Assembly (NCBI GenBank): GCA_944371995.1
Contig: CALVYD010000017.1
Coordinates: 1 to 34,215 of the forward strand
DNA: 34,215 nt
From: an uncultured Bacilli bacterium
Lineage (GTDB): Bacteria; Bacillota_I; Bacilli_A; RF39; UBA660
Direction of reading: 5' to 3'
The notes beneath the pieces are model-generated. The model saw nothing but the letters and a program-made list of their open reading frames with translations, was not told where the DNA came from and did not search any database. The position numbers were made by a program, and so were the translations under genes. Positions 8,360-17,169 of the stretch are shown in pieces; position 1 is the first letter of the stretch; the number at the start of each line of letters is the position of its first letter.

Positions 8360-9172
8360 ATGAAAGGAAACACACATATAACAAAATTAAATATTAAGAA
8401 ATTAGTACCATTATTATTAGCAGGTACAATCGTAACATCAACATTAACAGGTTGCTCTAGTGCACCAGAAATTGAAACAACAATAGAAGAAACATTTGAA
8501 GACACAAAAGATACTACGTATATGGATAATGCTTTTGATGAATCAACAGAATTAGGTCAAAAATTAGAAACTTTAGAAGCAATGCTAGAAAAAAATAAGT
8601 TGTTAGAAGACATCAAGGTAAGTTCAGAATTATATATAGACAAAAATACAGTAGAACAAGTAAATCAAACAAGTCTAGAAGATACAGAAACATTACTTGA
8701 ATTATCTAAAGATAAAACTCTAACTGAGGAAGAACAATTAGCGGTAGACCAAAAATTAACAACTTTAAAATATTGTACTAGAAAATGGCTAACATATAAT
8801 GTAACTAGAACATCAATCGATGTATTAAAAAAAGCAGTAAAAACAGCAGTTTGTGATGCTATCGATTTAGGTGTAGAAGAGACAGGAAGAATATCTATTG
8901 ATGCAGCAAAAAGTGATCCATCAGATTTAGGTGTATCTGTAGGAAATGGTGATAAACATTATAAGGTAGATGCCAATTCTGTTTATGGAAATATGATTAG
9001 TACAATATATAATCTACAACAAGAACCTTTATATGAGGATGCAGTAAAATACGGAGAAAAAGCAGTAAATTTAATTAAAGTAAGTGCTTATTCCGGAGCA
9101 AAATTATCAGATAATACAATCACATCCAAATATACATATCATCAGGTAAAAGAAAAAATAAATCAAAAGTAG
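8360..9172 (+). CDS. Lipoprotein of unknown function, 270 aa
   Basis: A lipoprotein signal peptide is clear: basic start (MKGNTHITKLNIKK), a hydrophobic stretch, and the lipobox LTGC with the lipidated Cys32. The mature part starts with an acidic, Thr-rich linker (about 33-65) and then a mostly helical domain to the end. That domain has regular leucine spacing (LGQKLETLEAMLEKNKLLEDI). I recognise no enzyme motif. The protein should sit on the outer face of the membrane. It has the only fully consensus promoter in the window, so it may be abundant, unless the palindrome over the -35 box represses it. A strong terminator makes it a single-gene unit. Confidence 0.85.
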   Translation: MKGNTHITKLNIKKLVPLLLAGTIVTSTLTGCSSAPEIETTIEETFEDTKDTTYMDNAFDESTELGQKLETLEAMLEKNKLLEDIKVSSELYIDKNTVEQVNQTSLEDTETLLELSKDKTLTEEEQLAVDQKLTTLKYCTRKWLTYNVTRTSIDVLKKAVKTAVCDAIDLGVEETGRISIDAAKSDPSDLGVSVGNGDKHYKVDANSVYGNMISTIYNLQQEPLYEDAVKYGEKAVNLIKVSAYSGAKLSDNTITSKYTYHQVKEKINQK

Positions 9173-9192
9173 AGAAAACTCTACTTTTTTTT
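9165..9192 (+). terminator. Strong terminator after the lipoprotein gene
   Basis: AAAAGTAGAG (9165-9174) pairs perfectly with CTCTACTTTT (9179-9188) around an AAAA loop and ends in T8. Confidence 0.9.
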
Positions 9193-9225
9193 ACGTTCTA
9201 AAGGCTGAATTTACAGAAATATCAA

Positions 9226-9254
9226 TTGTTTTAGAACCATTTTTATAGTATACT
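9226..9254 (+). promoter_or_regulatory. Probable smc promoter
   Basis: TTGTTT (9226-9231) and TATACT (9249-9254) are spaced by 17 bp, 20 nt before the smc start codon. Both hexamers are only partial matches. Confidence 0.45.
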
Positions 9255-9273
9255 TAACTGTAGGGTGAAGAGT

Positions 9274-12225
9274 ATGTACTTAAAAGAAATAGTAACAAGT
9301 GGTTTTAAATCGTTTGCCGACAAATTAGATATTAAATTAGACGATAAAATAACTTGTATTGTAGGTCCTAATGGTTCAGGAAAAAGTAATGTTGTGGATG
9401 CCGTACGCTGGGTCCTAGGAGAACAATCAGTAAAATCCCTTCGTGGCGAAGGGTCTATGAGTGATGTCATATTTTCAGGAAGTAAAAGTAGAAATCCTCT
9501 AAATGTAGCCTCTGTAGAATTAGTATTTGATAATTCTGACCATTTTTTAAACGTTCCTTATACAGAATTATCTATTAAAAGAAGAGTATATCGCAGTGGA
9601 GAAAATGAGTATTATCTAAATGGAGAAAGATGTAGATTAAAAGATATTAATAATCTATTACTAGATACTGGTATGGGAAAAGAATCCTTTAATATCATTT
9701 CTCAAGGAGAAGTAGAAAAAATACTTAGTAATTCTCCAGAAGATAGACGTGTTATTTTTGAAGAAGCAGCAGGCATACTAAAATACAAAAAAAGAAAAGA
9801 AGAAGCCTTAAGAAAATTAGATCGAACACATAATAATATTGATAGAGTAAATGATATTATTACAGAGTTAGAAGGACAAGTAGGACCATTAAAAGAGCAA
9901 AGTGAAAAAGCGAAAGATTACCTAGAAAATAAAAAAGGACTAGATAATTATGAAGTAGCACTTCTTGCTTATGATATTGAAAATGCAAGTATTGAATCAG
10001 AGCGAGTAAAAACCGAAAAAGAAAAACTAGAACGTGAAGTAATGGAGCTATCGAATGAATCTTCAAAGAATGATGCTAAAGATTTAGAACAGGCAAACAA
10101 ACTAGAAAAACTAGAACGAGAAGAGACAACTCTTCAAAGAAGACTATTAGAAGTAACCGAAATGGTAGAAAAAGTGAATGGTGAAAAAAATCTTTTACAA
10201 GAAAAAAATAAACAAAATAAGGATAAAGCAGAAGTAGAAGAAGAGTTAAGAAAAATACTAGAAGAAAAATCAAGTAATACTTCTTCCATTCAAAAATTAA
10301 AAACAGAACTAGATTTGATTATAGAAGATGGTAAAAAAGAAGAACAAAAAGCAAGTGAAATTTCTTCGTCTTTACAAAAAGAAAAACAAAAGAAAAACAT
10401 GTTAACAAACGATTACTCTTCTCATGAGCGAGATTTAATTACCCTAGAGCATAAAATGAATAGTCTAAAAAGAGAAATAGAAGAAGGTGGAGACTTACCA
10501 AATAGTGTCAGAAAAATATTATCTTCACCATTATCTGGTATTCATAATACAATAGGAAATATTTTAAGTACCAAAGAAGAATATGTAAAAGCTTTAAATG
10601 TTGCGATATCGGCTAATAAAAACTTTATTATTACAGAAGATGAGCCTTCTGCCAAAAAGGCCATTAATTATTTAAAAGACAATCACCTAGGAAGAGCAAC
10701 GTTTTTTCCTTTAACTGTAATCGAGTCAAGATATGTAGATAGAGACTCTCTAAGAATACTAGAACAAGAAGAAAAATATGTAGGAGTATTAAGCAACTTA
10801 GTAGAATATGATAAAACCTATCAAAATATCATAGAAAACCAATTAGGTACAGTAATCATTGCAAAAGATTTAGATGGAGCAACCTACCTAAGTCATAAAA
10901 TAAATAAACGTTATAAAATAGTGACACTAGAAGGAGATGTAGTAAACGTTGGAGGAAGTATGACTGGTGGTTCCACGTATCATACAAAGTCAACAATTCT
11001 CTTAAAACAAGACTTAAAACGTTTACAAGAACAACGAAGCTTAATGTTACAAGAACAAGAAGAAATAAAAAAAGAACTAGAAGAAGTAGAAGAGGCTATT
11101 AGAAAAACAGAAGAAAGTGAGTTTTTAATATCTAAAAATAAAGTCACAATTAAAGAAAAATATAAAACAAAAGCCGAAGAAATCAAAGAACAGAGAAACA
11201 AACTAGAAGGAATAGAACAAAAATGGCAAGCACTTAATGCGATAGCAAACAACTCACTAAGTGAAAAAGAACAAGAATTAATTGAAAAATATCATACTTT
11301 AAGTGCAGAAAAAAGTACCATCCAAGTAACGCTAGATAAATTAAGAAATGATATCGAAGAGATAAAAAAAGAACAAGAAGAACGTATCGCAACTGACAAA
11401 GTAAAAAATGCCAATCTTAGAAATCTAGAAAAAGCCCTACATGAAAAAGAAGTAATTCTAAATAGACTAGAAATAAAAATGGATACGATGTTAGATACCT
11501 TAAATACTGAGTATGAACTAACTTTTGAAAAAGCGAAAGCATCCTATCACCTAGATGTAGAGCCTGAAGAAGCAAGAAGAAAGGTAAATACCTATAGAGC
11601 CAATATAAAACGTATTGGTATGGTAAATCTAGCAGCGATAGAAGAATATGAAAGAGTAAATACTAGATATGAATTTTTAACAAATCAAAGAGAAGATTTA
11701 TTAAAGGCAGAAGATACACTACTTGAAATTATGAATGAAATGGATGATGTCATGAAAGAAGAATTCCAAGATACATTCACTAAAATTACCGAAGAATTTA
11801 GACAAGTATTTAAAGAATTATTTGGAGGTGGACATGCGGATTTAAAACTAACAGATCCAGATAATCTACTAACAACTGGAGTAGAAATAGTAGCATCTCC
11901 TCCTGGAAAGAAATTAACAACTATATCTCTTCTTTCTGGTGGAGAAAAAACATTAACGGCTATATCACTACTGTTTGCTATATTAAATGTAAGAACAGTA
12001 CCCTTCTGTTTATTTGATGAAGTAGAAGCAGCTCTAGATGAAGCAAATGTAGCTCAGTTTGGTAAATACTTAGACCATTATAAAAATAAGACCCAGTTCT
12101 TAATTATTACTCATAAAAAGAAAACCATGGAATATGCCAATACTTTATATGGTATTACTATGCAAGAGTCTGGTGTCTCAAAATTAGTAAGTGTAAAACT
12201 AAATGAAGCACTAGAAACATTGTAA
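9274..12225 (+). CDS. smc: Chromosome segregation/condensation ATPase SMC
   Basis: The 983-residue protein has the whole SMC layout. The N-terminal head has Walker A GPNGSGKSN (31-39) and the Q-loop region. A first coiled-coil arm covers about 170-400. The hinge covers about 405-570, from PNSVRKILSSPLSGI to the glycine-rich NVGGSMTGGS. A second arm follows, then the C-terminal head with signature LLSGGEKTL (Ser888) and Walker B FCLFDEVEAALDE (Asp915, Glu916). SMC dimers with ScpA/ScpB hold and extrude DNA loops at the nucleoid. It is about 200 residues shorter than B. subtilis SMC (1186), and the loss lies in the coiled coils, so the ring arms would be shorter. The start at 9274 follows AGGGTGA; an in-frame GTG at 9265 overlaps that site. 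The usual neighbours rnc and ftsY are not adjacent. Confidence 0.97.
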   Translation: MYLKEIVTSGFKSFADKLDIKLDDKITCIVGPNGSGKSNVVDAVRWVLGEQSVKSLRGEGSMSDVIFSGSKSRNPLNVASVELVFDNSDHFLNVPYTELSIKRRVYRSGENEYYLNGERCRLKDINNLLLDTGMGKESFNIISQGEVEKILSNSPEDRRVIFEEAAGILKYKKRKEEALRKLDRTHNNIDRVNDIITELEGQVGPLKEQSEKAKDYLENKKGLDNYEVALLAYDIENASIESERVKTEKEKLEREVMELSNESSKNDAKDLEQANKLEKLEREETTLQRRLLEVTEMVEKVNGEKNLLQEKNKQNKDKAEVEEELRKILEEKSSNTSSIQKLKTELDLIIEDGKKEEQKASEISSSLQKEKQKKNMLTNDYSSHERDLITLEHKMNSLKREIEEGGDLPNSVRKILSSPLSGIHNTIGNILSTKEEYVKALNVAISANKNFIITEDEPSAKKAINYLKDNHLGRATFFPLTVIESRYVDRDSLRILEQEEKYVGVLSNLVEYDKTYQNIIENQLGTVIIAKDLDGATYLSHKINKRYKIVTLEGDVVNVGGSMTGGSTYHTKSTILLKQDLKRLQEQRSLMLQEQEEIKKELEEVEEAIRKTEESEFLISKNKVTIKEKYKTKAEEIKEQRNKLEGIEQKWQALNAIANNSLSEKEQELIEKYHTLSAEKSTIQVTLDKLRNDIEEIKKEQEERIATDKVKNANLRNLEKALHEKEVILNRLEIKMDTMLDTLNTEYELTFEKAKASYHLDVEPEEARRKVNTYRANIKRIGMVNLAAIEEYERVNTRYEFLTNQREDLLKAEDTLLEIMNEMDDVMKEEFQDTFTKITEEFRQVFKELFGGGHADLKLTDPDNLLTTGVEIVASPPGKKLTTISLLSGGEKTLTAISLLFAILNVRTVPFCLFDEVEAALDEANVAQFGKYLDHYKNKTQFLIITHKKKTMEYANTLYGITMQESGVSKLVSVKLNEALETL

Positions 12226-12245
12226 GAGAGCACTGGCTCTCTTTT
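12224..12245 (+). terminator. smc terminator
   Basis: AAGAGAGC (12224-12231) pairs with GCTCTCTT (12236-12243) around an ACTG loop, followed by TTTT-like sequence. It overlaps the smc stop codon. Confidence 0.75.
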
Positions 12246-12279
12246 ATTGAAACGATAAAAAATAGAAAAGAGGGAAAGT

Positions 12280-13764
12280 ATGACGCAAATTCTAAAAACA
12301 GATATAATTCCTATTGAGTATGATGAAAATACCAAAGAATCTGCGTTAGAACTAAAAAAATTGCTAGAACAAAATCCTTTGTTTTTTAAAACGGTTTTAA
12401 AGAAGTATCCTAAAATTAGTTATTTAAAAAGGAAGCACTCATTTTATTTACAAACTAACGAACCAATCAATATCTTAGAAAGAATGTATAATGGAAATAT
12501 AGATAATTGTAATAAAAAGGACTGGTTAGATAAAGAAGCAGGTCGTGCATTATTACTATATACAATCAATAAAAAAATAAAAGGACAGTATGATTTTTCA
12601 GAATTAGAAGAAGATACTATTAACCAGTTTATAGCCTATGGATATATACATGAAACAAAAGCTTATGACAAAATAGATAGTTATTTATTAAATATGACAA
12701 AGCATCAACAAGAAAAAATAGAAGAATGGTTATATAATAAATATAGTTTTGAATTATTAAATTATTTAATAGAAGACCAATACCAAAAAATAGTACAAAG
12801 ACTTTTATCTGACAGTGAAGAAAAGATAGAAGAAACAATAAGTACAATGATAAGAATAACATCAGAAGAAGAACTTTTAATAGAAGGAGAAGAACAAGCT
12901 TGTACTATCTATATGTCACCTGAAGAAATAGACAGTTTATGTAAAGAGTTTTTAATCAAAATAGATTCTACCTTAAACTTGTACAATTTATTTTGTGAAG
13001 CCAAGAAAACAGGTGTATTTATTGAAGAGGCAAAGGATAAGAAGATTATTGAAAATGATATAGATATAGATGATTGGTGTTGTTTTCAACATAAAGATGG
13101 TACCTGGTATATTTATAGTCCAAAAACTGGTACCATTTTAGATAGTATTTATAAAATTCATGAGTTTGTTCATTATATAATTAATAAAGCACCAACTATG
13201 CTAGAAGAAAATATCTATGCATTAAAAGAACTACCAAGTCTTTTTTTTGAAGGATTAATGAGAAGATTTTTAATAGACAAAGGATATTCCGAAGAAGAAA
13301 TAGAAAAGGATAAATTGAGTAGAGAACTAGGAATTAGTAAAATGAGTTCAGTATTATTAGATATTTTATTTTATATTGAGCAAATAAGCAATGGAGAAAG
13401 AATAACCTTTGAACAAGAATTAATGAAACAAGAAGAAATAAAAAAACTCTATAAAAAGTTAGAGCCAGATCAAGAAATAAGCCTAGATTCCTTAAAAGAA
13501 AATGTATTATGGACAATTAAAAATAGTATAGAAGAATTAATAGAAGATCCTTTATTTGTAGAAGAGACGTATCCCTATATAATAGGATATAAATATAGTA
13601 AAATTTTACTAAAAAGAACCAAACAAGATAAAAATGTCATTGCTAATATGATAAATATCATACCAGAAATAAAAACATTAACAACAACCGAATCATTAAA
13701 TAGATTGGGTTTAATATCACCAATCGAGCAAAATAGTAAACAATATAAAAAAGAGCTTAAATAG
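12280..13764 (+). CDS. Putative M3-like zinc metallopeptidase-domain protein, 494 aa
   Basis: The protein is not recognised as a whole, but residues 293-325 carry a gluzincin-type zinc site. IHEFVHYII contains HExxH (His294, Glu295, His298), and 19 residues later KELPSLFFEGL supplies Glu317 as the likely third ligand. The ELPS...FE block after HExxH resembles the M3 oligoendopeptidase F group. The domain before it (about 1-290) is helical and charged and lacks a signal peptide, so a cytoplasmic peptidase is likely. The M3 family usually has 550-680 residues, so this is shorter and divergent. The start follows AAGAGGGAAAG. The stop codon overlaps the 3' end of the minus-strand def gene by 8 bp. 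Substrate unknown. Confidence 0.65.
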   Translation: MTQILKTDIIPIEYDENTKESALELKKLLEQNPLFFKTVLKKYPKISYLKRKHSFYLQTNEPINILERMYNGNIDNCNKKDWLDKEAGRALLLYTINKKIKGQYDFSELEEDTINQFIAYGYIHETKAYDKIDSYLLNMTKHQQEKIEEWLYNKYSFELLNYLIEDQYQKIVQRLLSDSEEKIEETISTMIRITSEEELLIEGEEQACTIYMSPEEIDSLCKEFLIKIDSTLNLYNLFCEAKKTGVFIEEAKDKKIIENDIDIDDWCCFQHKDGTWYIYSPKTGTILDSIYKIHEFVHYIINKAPTMLEENIYALKELPSLFFEGLMRRFLIDKGYSEEEIEKDKLSRELGISKMSSVLLDILFYIEQISNGERITFEQELMKQEEIKKLYKKLEPDQEISLDSLKENVLWTIKNSIEELIEDPLFVEETYPYIIGYKYSKILLKRTKQDKNVIANMINIIPEIKTLTTTESLNRLGLISPIEQNSKQYKKELK

Positions 13765-13801
13765 CTCTATATTCATCCTTTCCTTTGAAAGGATTTTTTT
13801 T
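13752..13801 (+). terminator. Terminator of the plus-strand M3-like gene, inside def
   Basis: AGAGCT (13752-13757) and AGCTCT (13763-13768) form a first small hairpin over both stop codons. ATCCTTTC (13775-13782) pairs with GAAAGGAT (13787-13794) and is followed by T8 on the plus strand. The second, stronger hairpin is encoded by the last codons of def on the other strand. Confidence 0.75.
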
Positions 13802-14305
13802 GTCGATATGATCAATAAATAAAATTCCATTTAAATGATCTAGTTCATGTTGAAAACAAATAGCTAATTCTTCACGACCTCTAACATGAATTTTTCTACC
13901 TTCCATATCATAAGCTTCCATCGTAACTCTAGCATATCTTGGGACAATTCCTTCCACTGGTCGATTAACAGAAAGGCAACCTTCTCCCATTTCTACATAT
14001 ATTTTTTCAACAGAATTACTAATAATCTTAGGATTAATTAAAACGTAAGTCTCAAACTCTCCCTCATCTACTTCATTAACAACTACAAAGTATCTTTTAG
14101 GGACTCCTAATTGTATAGCAGACATTCCCATACCTGGACGTAAATCATATTTTTCGGACAATTCTTCAATTTGAGAATCATGTAAATAATCAATCATTTC
14201 TTGGATTAATTCTTTATCTTTCTTAGTTAATGGAAACTCAACTTCTTTACTAATCATACGTAATCTTTTATCTTTCTCATCTAAAATGTCTTTCATTTTA
14301 AGCAT
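13757..14305 (-). CDS. def: Peptide deformylase
   Basis: The 182-residue protein has all three deformylase motifs in order: GMGMSAIQLG (58-67; usual GxGLAAxQ), EGCLS (108-112) with metal ligand Cys110, and QHELDH (152-157) with metal ligands His153 and His157 and catalytic Glu154. It removes the formyl group from the initiator Met of nascent proteins at the ribosome exit. The length and long insertion before EGCLS fit the Gram-positive (type 2) enzymes. The start at 14305 (minus strand) follows AGAGGTGG; a longer upstream frame reads into AT-rich non-coding DNA. It is transcribed against its neighbour, with the two 3' ends overlapping by 8 bp. Confidence 0.96.
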   Translation of the reverse strand: MLKMKDILDEKDKRLRMISKEVEFPLTKKDKELIQEMIDYLHDSQIEELSEKYDLRPGMGMSAIQLGVPKRYFVVVNEVDEGEFETYVLINPKIISNSVEKIYVEMGEGCLSVNRPVEGIVPRYARVTMEAYDMEGRKIHVRGREELAICFQHELDHLNGILFIDHIDKKNPFKGKDEYRAI

Positions 14306-14360
14306 TGTGACCACCTCTTTATGCAAGTATATTTTATCAAAAAATAAAAGAAATGGAAAG

Positions 14361-14392
14361 TAAAAAAAGAAAAACGTATAAAATTTATACGT
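14361..14392 (-). terminator. Terminator of the YjcZ-like gene (minus strand)
   Basis: ACGTATAAA (14374-14382) and TTTATACGT (14384-14392) form a perfect inverted repeat. On the minus strand it is followed by TTTTTCTTTTTTT (plus-strand A-run 14361-14373). Confidence 0.7.
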
Positions 14393-14402
14393 CTTTAGAA
14401 AA

Positions 14403-14558
14403 TTAAGCTGTCCAGCGGCAACCAATAACAATAACAAGTAAGATAAATAAAACTAAAATAATTGCATAAGTAGAAGAGTTGTTGTTACCATAGTAAGGAT
14501 AATATGGCATTTGGTTATATTGCCCTGCACAACAACCGGTACCTGTACCATAATACAT
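14403..14558 (-). CDS. Tiny YjcZ/SscA-like membrane protein, 51 aa
   Basis: The 51-residue product has a Gly/Tyr/Cys/Asn-rich head (MYYGTGTGCC, then a YYPYYG stretch) and one membrane helix (about 31-46, AIILVLFILLVIVIG). This resembles the YjcZ family of tiny Gly/Tyr-plus-helix proteins that in Bacillus are linked to spores. The start at 14558 follows a perfect AAAGGAGG 8 nt upstream; a longer frame to 14606 lacks a better signal. A terminator follows it, so it is a separate transcription unit. The family call is by composition and helix sequence only, and a sporulation role should not be assumed. Confidence 0.7.
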   Translation of the reverse strand: MYYGTGTGCCAGQYNQMPYYPYYGNNNSSTYAIILVLFILLVIVIGCRWTA

Positions 14559-14698
14559 ACGATAGCCTCCTTTACATAATCTATTATAAATTATGTAAAT
14601 TGACAAAAAGTGTTAATAAAAAGAACCTAGGATAAATATAATTTAAGATTTTTCTCTTAAAATATGATATATTAAAATATAGAATGGAGAGTGATGCA

Positions 14699-15838
14699 AT
14701 GAAAAAGATTATCAAATACGTTGATAAACCATTATTAATTGTTTCTGTATTACTTTTCATTATTGGACTAATTATGGTTTTTTCTGCATCCAATGTAACA
14801 GCCTATATGTCTCATGAGGTAAGTCCATATAATTATTTTATTAAACAAGGTCTGTTTTTACTAGCAGGCCTCATAATGTCACTAATTATGATAAAATTTA
14901 CAACGAAAGCCTATGGCGTATTTTCCTGGGGATTATTACTGATAATTATTGTGAGCCTATTTATGCTATTAGTAATAGGCCAAGCAAAAAATAGAGCAAT
15001 TTCCTGGTATGACCTAGGACCAATTAGTATTCAACCAAGTGAGTTTGCTAAAGTAATTACGATAGTATGGTTAGCTAGATACTATGAAAAAAATAAAAAA
15101 ATGACAAGTTACACTAAGAGTTTATTTCCAATAGGAGTCTGTTTATTAATAACGTTTTTAATATTTGTACAACCGGATTTAGGAACATCGATTATATATA
15201 CAGCAATCGTTGGAGTAATGTTTTTAGCAGCACCTATCATAAAGGAAATAAAAACTAAAACAATATTTGCGCTATTAGGATTAATAGTATTTGCAGGAAT
15301 CGTTTTAATAGGCTCTGGAAAAACAGTACTCTTAGAGCGACAACTAGAACGATTTGATTTTACGAATCCTTGTGATAAATTATTAACAACTGGAAACCAA
15401 GTATGTAATTGCTATATTGCAATTAATAACGGAGGTCTAACAGGTGTTGGATTAGGAAATTCTACCCAGAAGTACCTATATTTACCAGAACCTTATACAG
15501 ATTTTATTTTTGCTATTATAGTAGAAGAGTTAGGAATAATTTTTGGAGTAGGAATTATAATAATGTATATCTTTTTATTGTATAGAATTTTAAAAATAGG
15601 AAGAGATAGTCCTACGAATAGAGGAGCACTTCTTTGTTATGGAGTAGCAGTCTATATCTTCTTACATATTGCCATTAATCTTCTAGGAATATTTGGACTA
15701 ATGCCAATGACTGGAGTACCATTACCATTTATGAGTTATGGAGGAAGTTTTACAATTTGTTTAATTGCAGCATTAACCATTGTACAAAGAGTAAGTGTAG
15801 AAAATGGACTATGTAAGGAAAAAGGGTCAAAGGAGTAA
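14699..15838 (+). CDS. ftsW: Peptidoglycan glycosyltransferase FtsW (SEDS family)
   Basis: The 379-residue protein has about ten membrane helices and the SEDS signatures. WYDLGPISIQPSEFAKV contains the QPSE motif. GLTGVGLGNSTQKYLYLPE continues into TDFIFAIIVEELG, which is typical of FtsW/SpoVE rather than RodA. MTGVPLPFMSYGGS lies near the end. It polymerises lipid II into glycan strands at the septum together with a class B penicillin-binding protein; a candidate partner is encoded at 30532. The start at 14699 follows GGAG by 8 nt; the ATG at 14684 would overlap that site. SpoVE cannot be excluded, as the two families are close. Confidence 0.92.
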   Translation: MKKIIKYVDKPLLIVSVLLFIIGLIMVFSASNVTAYMSHEVSPYNYFIKQGLFLLAGLIMSLIMIKFTTKAYGVFSWGLLLIIIVSLFMLLVIGQAKNRAISWYDLGPISIQPSEFAKVITIVWLARYYEKNKKMTSYTKSLFPIGVCLLITFLIFVQPDLGTSIIYTAIVGVMFLAAPIIKEIKTKTIFALLGLIVFAGIVLIGSGKTVLLERQLERFDFTNPCDKLLTTGNQVCNCYIAINNGGLTGVGLGNSTQKYLYLPEPYTDFIFAIIVEELGIIFGVGIIIMYIFLLYRILKIGRDSPTNRGALLCYGVAVYIFLHIAINLLGIFGLMPMTGVPLPFMSYGGSFTICLIAALTIVQRVSVENGLCKEKGSKE

Positions 15839-15853
15839 TACCTTTGACTTTTT
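15826..15853 (+). terminator. ftsW terminator
   Basis: GTCAAAGG (15826-15833) pairs with CCTTTGAC (15841-15848) around a 7-nt loop, followed by TTTTT. It includes the ftsW stop codon. Confidence 0.8.
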
Positions 15854-15898
15854 ATATAAAGTGAGATAAAATAATTTTCACTAAGGAGAAAAAAGAAA

Positions 15899-17113
15899 AT
15901 GAGTAATAAATTAAGACTACTAAAAGAAGTATTAATTAAAAATATAAAAAATGCCTCTCGAGTATTTATTGTAGGACATAATGCTCCAGATTATGATGCG
16001 ATTGGTGCTGCCTTAGGAATGGCAACAATAACAAAGGAACTAGGAAAAGATGCCTATATTATTGTCAATGATTCACCACAAGACCTAGATCCTGGTGTTG
16101 TAAAAGTAATAGAAGAAAGTAAGGAAGATTATCAATTTATTAATTTAGAAGAATATAAATCTTTAGCAGACTTAGATTCTTTACTAATAGCAGTCGATGT
16201 AAATAAAAAGTATTTAACATCAGTACAAGATGATCTAGATAAGATTGGAACTATTATAATTGTAGATCATCATCAAGAAACAGAACAAACGATGGAGGCA
16301 ACTTATAAATATATAGATTCTCATGCTTCAAGCACTTGTGAAATAGTTGCACAACTACTACATAACTTACAAATAAAATATTCTAAAAATATGGCTAATT
16401 ATTTATATGCAGGAATTGTTTTAGATACTCAGAGCTTCCGAAAAAACACAACTGCAACTACCCATGATACTGCTGAAAAATTATATGCTAGAGGAGCAAG
16501 GTTTGAAGTAGTTAGTAAATGGCGTGTTGCTAATTTTGAAGAAGATCAAAAATTAAATGACTTAATATTTGGTTCTCATATAATAAGAGAAATTGGTGAA
16601 AGTGAAACAACAGAAATAAAAATAAATAACAACTCTATTCAAGTCTTTACCAACATCTTAGGTGCTCCCAAGGTATCTTTTGTGATAAATAGAATGAAAC
16701 CTCACGAAATTTATCGTCAAGATATGTTAGCCAAAGCTGCAGATAAGATTTTTTCAAAATATGCCGAAATAGCCTTTGTACTTGGCTATGTAGATGAAGA
16801 CACAGTAGGAATTAGTGCTAGAAGTAAATGTGATGTAGATGTCGGTACCTTGCTTGGAAGATTAGAAAAAATAAATCCTACGGAGTTTCCACAAAAACAA
16901 ACGGTATTGCGGACAGTTTGCACTGGCGGTGGTAACAAACAAAATGCTGGAGGAAGCATAACTACATCAGATATATTTTCTGTAGAAGAGTTTTTCATGA
17001 ATGTAATGAAAGAAATGACACCAGTAGAAGAGACGATTGTATCACAACAAGAAAACGAAGAACCAATTGTATTAGTAAAAAAGGAAGCAGAAGTAAAAAT
17101 ATTAAAAAAGTAA
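15899..17113 (+). CDS. DHH/DHHA1 phosphodiesterase, soluble GdpP-like (probable c-di-AMP hydrolase)
   Basis: The 404-residue protein has a DHH domain with the metal motifs GHNAPDYDAIG (His27, Asp31, Asp33), Asp100, VDHH (Asp123-His125) and LDTQSF (Asp176), then a DHHA1 domain ending in CTGGGNKQNAGG. The motif wording (SHASSTCEIV, AGIVLDTQSF, VGISARS) is closer to the catalytic end of GdpP, the c-di-AMP phosphodiesterase, than to NrnA. GdpP is normally about 655 residues with two membrane helices, a PAS and a degenerate GGDEF domain; none of these is here. The substrate-loop GGGH of DHHA1 reads GGGN. C-di-AMP is the likely substrate, but nanoRNA or pApA is possible. The start follows AAGGAG. 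A Glu/Lys-rich tail (about 370-404) is extra. Confidence 0.85.
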   Translation: MSNKLRLLKEVLIKNIKNASRVFIVGHNAPDYDAIGAALGMATITKELGKDAYIIVNDSPQDLDPGVVKVIEESKEDYQFINLEEYKSLADLDSLLIAVDVNKKYLTSVQDDLDKIGTIIIVDHHQETEQTMEATYKYIDSHASSTCEIVAQLLHNLQIKYSKNMANYLYAGIVLDTQSFRKNTTATTHDTAEKLYARGARFEVVSKWRVANFEEDQKLNDLIFGSHIIREIGESETTEIKINNNSIQVFTNILGAPKVSFVINRMKPHEIYRQDMLAKAADKIFSKYAEIAFVLGYVDEDTVGISARSKCDVDVGTLLGRLEKINPTEFPQKQTVLRTVCTGGGNKQNAGGSITTSDIFSVEEFFMNVMKEMTPVEETIVSQQENEEPIVLVKKEAEVKILKK

Positions 17114-17144
17114 GGAGATTTCTAAAGGAAACCTTCTTTTTTTT
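17112..17144 (+). terminator. Terminator after the DHH gene
   Basis: AAGG (17112-17115) and TTTC (17119-17122) pair with GAAA (17128-17131) and CCTT (17132-17135), leaving a 3-nt bulge. A run of eight T follows. Confidence 0.6.
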
Positions 17145-17169
17145 ATAATAATAAAAGAAAGGAGGGTAT

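Noticed and set aside
14611..14642. Promoter for ftsW with TATAAT at 14637
   Set aside because: The -10 box is good, but no acceptable -35 hexamer lies 16-18 bp upstream, so it is not listed as a feature.
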